A DNA stretch of 64,000 bases from a virus. Position 1 is the first letter of the stretch, and each line of letters starts with the position of its first letter. The notes under the pieces were generated by a model. It searched no databases, was not told the DNA's origin, and saw only the letters and a list, made by a program, of their open reading frames with translations. Where the stretch lies: the IMG/VR virus record IMGVR_UViG_3300037261_000044, positions 1 through 64,000 of that record. The stretch is one strand, 5' to 3'. Positions 59,287 through 64,000 of this stretch are shown piece by piece. Position numbers and translations under genes: made by a program.

Positions 59287-59407
59287 GCAGTCGCCCACCC
59301 AAACGCCGACACGCACCGAGCCACTGGTTGACCCGGACAAGCACTACTTCCCTGAGCGCCTGTGTCCCGCACAGCGCGGGGATGGAGAGAAATGGTCACG
59401 TCCGTAG
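59279..59407 (+). CDS. Small Pro/Thr-rich protein, 42 aa
   Basis: ATG at 59279 inside the previous gene's end. Disordered (SPTQTPTRTEPLVDPDK) with one Cys. Support is the coupled position only. Confidence 0.4.
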   Translation: MPEQSPTQTPTRTEPLVDPDKHYFPERLCPAQRGDGEKWSRP

Positions 59408-59526
59408 CACGTAAGGTGTTGGTTGGTGCCATCTACAAGGTGAAGCAGTTCGGTGGCGGGAAGCGCTCGCACAAGTTGCTCACCAGTAAGCTAGTGCGTC
59501 AGCGCCTCAAGAGGTTAGACCGATGA
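59392..59526 (+). CDS. Basic protein, 44 aa
   Basis: ATG at 59392 with GGAGAG upstream. Basic and mostly helical (SVARKVLVGAIYKVKQFGGG, then KRSHK). ATGA overlap with the next gene. Unknown. Confidence 0.5.
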   Translation: MVTSVARKVLVGAIYKVKQFGGGKRSHKLLTSKLVRQRLKRLDR

Positions 59527-60194
59527 GACAGACAGTCACCGTCCCGCAGGCCGTCATTGACGAGCACAGCCTTGTCGCGCAGGTGTACGCCGGGTACCTC
59601 GTTGGTCACCCCGTACGCGCCGCGCGCTATACCGTGCCTATCGCTACGCCGGGTGCCGTGGACATCGACTGGAAGTCGCCGTGGAAGGAACCAAACCCGG
59701 TGCAAGATGACTGCGCCTTCTGCCTGCGCCTGACCGACGATGAGGCTGTGCGCCGCGTCGCCGGGTTTCAGGCTGCCATCGACAAGGAAGTGCTCGGCAC
59801 CAAGTACAAGCACCTGTCCGAGTGGGCGACAGAACGCGGCCTCGACAGCACCGACCATGCCGTGCGCCGCCAGTTCATCGCGGAGAACCAGTACGTCCCC
59901 CGGCCTGAGCATATCAGCGACTACGGTACCCCGCGCCCTGCCGCCCCCAATGGGTGGAAGACCAAGGCCGCGCCTATTGTAGACCTGCCGCTGCGCCTCA
60001 AGCGTAAGCTGTGCATCGACTGGAACCACGTGTACATGCGCTGGCTCGCGTCGATGGACAATCTGCACTATGACTTCGAGACCCGCGAGTTCTACCGAGA
60101 CCTCGATGTGAGTCAGGAGTTCTACGACGAGTTCGTGAACGGGGCCGACGACTCCGGTGCCTTCTGCTGGCCGGGGAGCATCGGCCATGTCTAG
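59523..60194 (+). CDS. Unknown protein, 223 aa
   Basis: ATG at 59523. Several aromatic-rich segments (DIDWKSPWKEPNPVQDDCAF; KLCIDWNHVYMRWLASMDN) and one CAFC pair. No family recognised. Start and end overlap neighbours. Confidence 0.55.
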   Translation: MRQTVTVPQAVIDEHSLVAQVYAGYLVGHPVRAARYTVPIATPGAVDIDWKSPWKEPNPVQDDCAFCLRLTDDEAVRRVAGFQAAIDKEVLGTKYKHLSEWATERGLDSTDHAVRRQFIAENQYVPRPEHISDYGTPRPAAPNGWKTKAAPIVDLPLRLKRKLCIDWNHVYMRWLASMDNLHYDFETREFYRDLDVSQEFYDEFVNGADDSGAFCWPGSIGHV

Positions 60195-60585
60195 CCGCAT
60201 TCCGCTCAGCCACGTGCAGGCGCTCGGCTTGCGCGAAGCCATCCGCCCGCTCGGCATGCCGCCCGGTAGCCCTATTGAGGCCGGTCTGCTCATCGCCTTG
60301 CACGAGAAGATTCTGATGGTGCTGGTCGATTTCGATACCTCGAATGCCACCGTCCTTGAACTGGAACTGACGCGGGAGGATGTGCTGCTGATAAACCAGT
60401 TCCTCTCGCAGCAGGACGGCGACTGGGCGGCAGCAATCCTGCGGATGGCGCGACGCGCTCTGCACGAACTGCGAACTGGTATACTGCCAGCGTGGGCCGA
60501 AGACAACGAGGCCATATCGAAGATGATGGAGAGGACTCAGGCAGATGGCACTCAAGATGCCGGGGCCGGTACTACTGGGTCTTAG
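60187..60585 (+). CDS. Unknown protein, 132 aa
   Basis: ATG at 60187 inside the previous gene's end. Alpha/beta with a compact core (ILMVLVDFDTSNATVLELEL) and C-terminal helices ending in a disordered tail. No family recognised. Confidence 0.55.
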   Translation: MSSRIPLSHVQALGLREAIRPLGMPPGSPIEAGLLIALHEKILMVLVDFDTSNATVLELELTREDVLLINQFLSQQDGDWAAAILRMARRALHELRTGILPAWAEDNEAISKMMERTQADGTQDAGAGTTGS

Positions 60586-60772
60586 TGATACGGTCACGAA
60601 GCGGTGTGGCAGGGGTCACCCGATGCAATTCGTTCGTGACTTTGGGGCTGGCGGGCAGGTGGTCTGCACGCCTCTTCTAGCGGATGGGGTTCCGCTGTGC
60701 TCAATCTGTCTAACCGATGAGCAGATGCTTGAGATGACTCATCTCGGCGTCGTCATCGAACTCGAAAACTAA
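60545..60772 (+). CDS. Cys-containing GHP-motif protein, copy B
   Basis: 75 aa; ATG at 60545 within the previous gene. CGRGHPMQF and CSICLTDEQM correspond to the 59047-59286 protein. Two copies about 1.5 kb apart point to duplication. Probable zinc protein. Confidence 0.6.
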   Translation: MALKMPGPVLLGLSDTVTKRCGRGHPMQFVRDFGAGGQVVCTPLLADGVPLCSICLTDEQMLEMTHLGVVIELEN

Positions 60773-60788
60773 GGGAAGGAGGTAAGCA

Positions 60789-61052
60789 ATGAGCAAGGTA
60801 GTCGATAAGGTCGTAGCGTTCGTATCGAGTCCCGTCGTTCACCGCGTGGCTGCGGCTCTCGCCGTAGCGTTCGTCGGAGTTCAGGGATTCGTCGCGGTTC
60901 ACGGCGTGGACTTTGGCCTCGATGCGAACACCGTGCAGACGGTCTCCGCAGTTCTCGGTGGTCTCGTCGTTGTCGCGCACGAGTTCGTCAGTCCGGTCAT
61001 CGTGCCGTTCATCACGGCGCTGTTCAAGCCGACGCCGCCCGTAGCGAAGTAA
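60789..61052 (+). CDS. Small two-pass membrane protein, holin-like
   Basis: 87 aa; ATG at 60789 has the strongest ribosome site of the block (GGAAGGAGGTAAGC). Two hydrophobic segments (HRVAAALAVAFVGVQGFVAV; VQTVSAVLGGLVVVAHEFV) with a short loop and a Lys end, a class II holin-like layout. It is the last gene before a terminator, far from the endolysin, so a holin role is only one option. Confidence 0.55.
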   Translation: MSKVVDKVVAFVSSPVVHRVAAALAVAFVGVQGFVAVHGVDFGLDANTVQTVSAVLGGLVVVAHEFVSPVIVPFITALFKPTPPVAK

Positions 61053-61071
61053 CACCTTCGGTGCGACGACA

Positions 61072-61099
61072 AGAGACCCCGGCAATCACCGGGGTCTCT
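61072..61099. terminator. Terminator between convergent blocks
   Basis: AGAGACCCCGG (61072-61082), loop CAATCA, CCGGGGTCTCT (61089-61099): an 11 bp perfect stem between the plus block and the converging minus block. Confidence 0.75.
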
Positions 61100-61114
61100 C
61101 TGCGTCTAAGAAAT

Positions 61115-61141
61115 GTTGAAAATATGGGGTTGTTTTTCAAC
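61115..61141. terminator. A/T-stem hairpin, minus-block terminator candidate
   Basis: GTTGAAAA (61115-61122) and TTTTCAAC (61134-61141), an 8 bp perfect stem. It probably ends the minus-strand transcript from 61219. Confidence 0.5.
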
Positions 61142-61168
61142 GTCTACGGGTTGTTGCGCTTGCGGAGG

Positions 61169-61219
61169 TCACCTAGCCCGAACAAGAGTGTCACCAAGCG
61201 GCGAGCGACCTGTGGTCAT
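61169..61219 (-). CDS. Possible microprotein, 16 aa
   Basis: ATG at 61219 overlaps the upstream stop (TGATG); 16 codons (TTGRSPLGDTLVRAR), then TGA. Coupling is the only support. Confidence 0.2.
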   Translation of the reverse strand: MTTGRSPLGDTLVRAR

Positions 61220-61467
61220 CAGCGCTTGCTCCCAGATTGCGGTAGTATATCAGAGTCGCTGTTCGGTCGCTCCCGCGTGTCGTCGAGCGGTATGAGTGTA
61301 TACCCGTCACCGAGCAGGAGCGCGCCGGTCTGCATGGTGGGACGGTTGCGCACGGCGCTGTCGAAGAAGGCGAACGTGTCCACGCTCTCCATCACGCGCT
61401 CGAAGTTGTCCCTCGGTTCACTGAAGCCACCGCCGGACAGCGCCTTCAGGTCGTACAGGCTTCTCAT
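61219..61467 (-). CDS. Unknown protein, 82 aa
   Basis: ATG at 61467 with GGAGGTAAC upstream. Polar with a central strand-helix (ERVMESVDTFAFFDSAVRN) and a strand pair (ALLLGDGYTLIPLDD). No family recognised. Confidence 0.55.
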   Translation of the reverse strand: MRSLYDLKALSGGGFSEPRDNFERVMESVDTFAFFDSAVRNRPTMQTGALLLGDGYTLIPLDDTRERPNSDSDILPQSGSKR

Positions 61468-61673
61468 GTTACCTCCACCGGTCGCCCGCAGTTCAGGCAG
61501 GTCGCCGTCGCTCTCTGGGATATGTCGCGGGCCAGTTCGACAAAGCCACCGCATCGCCCGCAACTGATGCCGCGCTTCCTGATGGCCGCAAGGTCGTCAC
61601 GTTCGTCCCTTGCGAACTCGTAGCCACTGCTGGGGTCACGGGCAACGCCGCGTGTTGGGTAGCTAGTAGCCAT
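61464..61673 (-). CDS. Zinc-ribbon protein, 69 aa
   Basis: ATG at 61673 inside the previous gene's end; ATGA overlap downstream. CGRCGGFVELA then CLNCGRPVEV form a classic four-Cys ribbon. Function unknown. Confidence 0.65.
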   Translation of the reverse strand: MATSYPTRGVARDPSSGYEFARDERDDLAAIRKRGISCGRCGGFVELARDISQRATATCLNCGRPVEVT

Positions 61674-61887
61674 GCTGGCCCCAGACCTTTCCATCCTTGC
61701 CGACGCGCACGCCATTGGCCGTAATACGCGACAGGTCAGGCTTCGGCTCTAGCCGCTCCCGGCGCTCGCGCGACAGCCTCGCCTTGCGCAGTTCTTCTGC
61801 GACCTCGTTGGTGGCGTCGCAGCAGGCCCAGACACCGATGCTGCCAATGATGGAGAAGACGGCGATGATGATGATTGCTACTTCCAT
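61663..61887 (-). CDS. Small membrane protein with charged tail, 74 aa
   Basis: ATG at 61887 overlaps the upstream stop (TGATG). N-terminal helix (VAIIIIAVFSIIGSIGVWAC) with two Cys, then a highly charged amphipathic helix (EELRKARLSRERRERLE). Unknown role. Confidence 0.6.
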   Translation of the reverse strand: MEVAIIIIAVFSIIGSIGVWACCDATNEVAEELRKARLSRERRERLEPKPDLSRITANGVRVGKDGKVWGQHGY

Positions 61888-62081
61888 CAGGCTGCCACCA
61901 AGTCGAGGATGTGCTTCGGTGAGCAGAAGTACACTTCGGTCTCGCCGTTGACACACAGGCGGTGCACGCCCCGGCGCAGGGGCAGGAGCACCAGCGAGTA
62001 GATGCCGTCTTCTGCATCCAACTCGAAGAAGAACGCCTTGCCCAGCGCGTCGATGAACTTGATGCCCTTGAGTGAAATCAT
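61887..62081 (-). CDS. Small beta protein, 64 aa
   Basis: ATG at 62081 with GGAGGG upstream and ATGA overlap. Beta-rich (LDAEDGIYSLVLLPLRRG; CVNGETEVYFCSP). Unknown; coupled on both sides. Confidence 0.55.
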   Translation of the reverse strand: MISLKGIKFIDALGKAFFFELDAEDGIYSLVLLPLRRGVHRLCVNGETEVYFCSPKHILDLVAA

Positions 62082-62365
62082 TTCTTTCCCTCCGATGGAA
62101 TGAGCAGGGCGTGGTGCGCTGCGTACAGCGCCCAGCGCCGGGTGAATACCGCCTCGCACTCGTCCGAGCAGAAGCGGTTGCGGCCTGCGGGATTGTCTTT
62201 CTTGCCGGTGACGTTCTCGCCGTCCTTGGTGCAGGTGTTGCACAGGTCGAGCGCGACATCGTGCGGGACACTGGCGAAGACCTTGCCGACTGCGGCGAAG
62301 TGCTTAATCAGTTCCGACTCGCTGGCGTCTGCCCTTGGCAGCTTCAGTAGCTTGCGCTCTTTCAT
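62078..62365 (-). CDS. Zinc-binding protein, 95 aa
   Basis: ATG at 62365 overlaps the upstream stop (ATGA). Helical start, then CNTCTKDGENV...RFCSDECEAVF, a four-Cys treble-clef-like site, and a C-terminal helix. Function unknown. Confidence 0.6.
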   Translation of the reverse strand: MKERKLLKLPRADASESELIKHFAAVGKVFASVPHDVALDLCNTCTKDGENVTGKKDNPAGRNRFCSDECEAVFTRRWALYAAHHALLIPSEGKK

Positions 62366-63207
62366 TCGGCCTTTCCTTTCAGCGCCTCTTGCAGCGCCTC
62401 GTTGGTCGCCATCTTCAGGGCGATGTCGTTGAGCCATTCGTCGGCCTCGATGAGGTCTTGGTTCTTGTACATCCACCGGGCCAGTTCTACGAGAATGTCG
62501 AATGCGTCTTCCTTGTCCTCCTGTCGCTTGTACCGTGCATCGGCAGCGGCGTTCTCGGCGCGGTACTTGGCCTCCCAGTCGTCCTTGCGTTTCTTGCGGG
62601 CCTCGGGCGTGTGGATGCTACACAGGAATCCCCATACGAGATTCTTGCCGTTGAGTTCGTGGCGGTCGTACTGGTATTCGGCTTTCGCTCCCTTGTTGCA
62701 GTAGCCGAAGTCGGTGCTGATGCCAGCGGAGCGCCCCACCACGAAGTCGCAGAAGTGCTTGTCCGGCTCACGATAGCCGCAGGAGCTACACGCGCCGTAC
62801 GTCGGATGATGTTCGGCGCATCGCTCGAAGCGATTCCACTCCACCTTCGGGCAGTTCTTGCAACGCGGACGTACCGGATTGATGATGTGCTTCGTCAACT
62901 CTCCGGTGCGCTCGCTGAGCACCGGGCAGTCGCCCTTGCGCAGCGGCGGCAGCACCCATTCGACAAGACCATCCCGGTCTGCGACTTTCTGGCACAGCTT
63001 GCAAACCTTGGCCCACGCCTCATTCCGAGGGTCGTGCTCTACCTTGCGGTTGCACTTGTAGCCCGCCGGAGCACCGCACAGCGACTCGCGCTTCCCGTCG
63101 TGGTACAGCAGATGCCCGGTCGCTGTGAAGGGCAGGTTGTATGCCGGGACGTTGCCGTACCCGGAGACGCCGTAGTGCTTCGGGTCGATGGTGCGCTTCT
63201 CGGTCAT
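62362..63207 (-). CDS. Cys-rich multi-zinc protein, 281 aa
   Basis: ATG at 63207 overlaps the upstream stop (ATGA). About four Cys clusters: SLCGAPAGYKC, KVCKLCQKVAD, RCKNCPKVEWNRFERC and ACSSCGYRE, then CSIH. The motif TKHIINPV sits between the second and third, shared with the 30716-30814 microprotein. A charged coiled coil forms the C-terminus. Probably a nucleic-acid-binding or scaffolding protein; family unknown. Confidence 0.6.
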   Translation of the reverse strand: MTEKRTIDPKHYGVSGYGNVPAYNLPFTATGHLLYHDGKRESLCGAPAGYKCNRKVEHDPRNEAWAKVCKLCQKVADRDGLVEWVLPPLRKGDCPVLSERTGELTKHIINPVRPRCKNCPKVEWNRFERCAEHHPTYGACSSCGYREPDKHFCDFVVGRSAGISTDFGYCNKGAKAEYQYDRHELNGKNLVWGFLCSIHTPEARKKRKDDWEAKYRAENAAADARYKRQEDKEDAFDILVELARWMYKNQDLIEADEWLNDIALKMATNEALQEALKGKAE

Positions 63208-63899
63208 GCGTGGCACGAACAGTGGCACGGCGACCAGTCGTCGTCGCAGCATGTCCCTGTACCGCCGCAGGACATCGGCACAGCAGGCGGCTCGTCCTCG
63301 TATCCGGCAGCGTCGTCGTGCGCCCCCTTGCAGTTCCGCAGGTCGCCGTGCTGCGGGCAGATGCCCAGCTTGAGAAGCGACTCAGCGAACTTGGTGAGGT
63401 CGGCGATAATAGTCTGGTCGTCGTCAGTCAGGTACACGTGGTCGCGGTCGATGTAGTCTCCCGGTGTGTGAACAAACGGCGTCCGATTTATCACGACGTG
63501 CGTGTGATTGCCGGTCTTGCCACAGTCCTCACAGCGCCGGGAGTCGGCTTGCCAGACGGTGCGCACGTCGCGCTGGCGCTGAAGTTCCCGGCGGTTCAGC
63601 CGAATCTTCACCGATTCCTTTGGATGCGTGCCGAACGGGTCGATGTGGCCGGGGCCGTTGAACTCCTGACCTTCCGGTGGCAGGATGCGGATGGTGGTCT
63701 CACCCGGCGGGAGCACGTAGTCGCCGCCCTTCGACTCGTCCGGTCGCACGGGAGTCAGAACGGGGCACGGGCAGTCGGTGCAATCGCTCTGAACGTGGCA
63801 GTTCTCACAGGGGCCGCGCGACACGCGCCCGAGGTCGAACTTCATCTGGCACCACCCATTGACGGGCGGCTTGTGGCATGGTTGGCAGGTAAATCCCAT
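63204..63899 (-). CDS. Cys-rich protein, 231 aa
   Basis: ATG at 63899 overlaps the upstream partial gene (TGATG). Many Cys/His: TCQPCHKPP, CENCHVQSDCTDCPCP, CEDCGKTGNHTH, CPQHGDLRNC, CGGTGTCCDDDWSPCHCSCH. Several zinc sites are likely. No family recognised. Confidence 0.55.
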   Translation of the reverse strand: MGFTCQPCHKPPVNGWCQMKFDLGRVSRGPCENCHVQSDCTDCPCPVLTPVRPDESKGGDYVLPPGETTIRILPPEGQEFNGPGHIDPFGTHPKESVKIRLNRRELQRQRDVRTVWQADSRRCEDCGKTGNHTHVVINRTPFVHTPGDYIDRDHVYLTDDDQTIIADLTKFAESLLKLGICPQHGDLRNCKGAHDDAAGYEDEPPAVPMSCGGTGTCCDDDWSPCHCSCHA

Positions 63900-64000
63900 C
63901 AGAATCCCTCGCTTTCAAAGAACTGGTCACGGGCAGGGTCTTGGTCTGCCCAGTGTGTCAGGTACCGGGCGCACGCCTCGGCGAAATCCTCTACCGTGTT
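63899..64000 (-). CDS. Partial gene at right edge (3' end only)
   Basis: 33 codons before TGA at 63899-63901 (VEDFAEACARYLTHWADQD, then a short acidic end); the start lies outside the window. Overlap with the next start supports it. Unknown. Confidence 0.5.
   Translation of the reverse strand, partial: NTVEDFAEACARYLTHWADQDPARDQFFESEGF

Noticed and set aside
1-64000. tRNA, rRNA or tmRNA genes
   Set aside because: Gene-free stretches are few and short, and none showed a convincing cloverleaf by eye; a tRNA search program would be needed to exclude one.

Overview
The window looks like a contiguous 64 kb piece of a lytic-type, tailed double-stranded DNA phage genome of high G+C. Evidence: almost no intergenic space, large terminase, HK97-fold-type major capsid protein, endolysin, fibre genes and a complete replication/recombination set. 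Long runs of genes are chained by 1-14 nt stop/start overlaps (ATGA, TGATG, TAATG). A very large virion protein is present, but no tape-measure, tail-tube or sheath protein was recognised, which favours a short-tailed (podovirus-like) particle. Host clues are indirect: a GH25 lysozyme, an LPDTG-type sorting signal, Thr/Pro linkers, possible leaderless starts and many small Cys-rich proteins. Together they suggest an Actinomycetota- or Chloroflexota-like host, but this is not proven.

Layout. (1) nt 1-27255, plus strand, virion morphogenesis and lysis: a giant virion protein open at the left edge with an overprinted ORF inside it; scaffold-like protein; DUF1003 membrane protein (holin candidate) and GH25 endolysin; a 0.46 kb non-coding leader with a strong promoter; major capsid protein; small head and decoration genes separated by GC-rich hairpins; duplicated jelly-roll-like proteins; tail fibre and Gly-rich tip; tail proteins; an HNH domain fused to a terminase-small-subunit-like domain; large terminase. 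(2) nt 27346-49293, minus strand, early/middle genes: a secreted LPXTG-like surface protein, a chain of tiny Cys-rich proteins, a catalytic-domain-only tyrosine recombinase, two metallophosphoesterases, two nucleoside-deoxyribosyltransferase-like proteins, endonuclease VII, peptidyl-tRNA hydrolase 2, a Rad50/SbcC-like ATPase divided among separate genes around SbcD, a RecA/UvsX recombinase, gp32-like SSB, dNMP kinase, primase, DnaB-type helicase and a UvsW-like helicase. An origin- or operator-like nested inverted-repeat cluster lies at 46991-47127. (3) nt 49315-61052, plus strand: small genes, a family A DNA polymerase with an N-terminal UDG-like domain, an HNH nuclease, a HAD phosphatase, an RNase H interrupted by a +1 frameshift and unknowns, ending at a terminator. 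(4) nt 61169-64000, minus strand: small, mostly Cys-rich genes running off the right edge.

How it fits together: family A polymerase, primase and DnaB helicase would form the fork. UvsX-, SSB-, UvsW-, SbcC/D- and EndoVII-like proteins, possibly with a UvsY-like protein, resemble the T4 set for recombination-dependent replication. dNMP kinase, HAD phosphatase and the deoxyribosyltransferase-like pair point to nucleotide-pool remodelling. TerS/TerL then package DNA into the capsid built from the left-arm genes. Family assignments rest on motifs read by eye; no database search was run.
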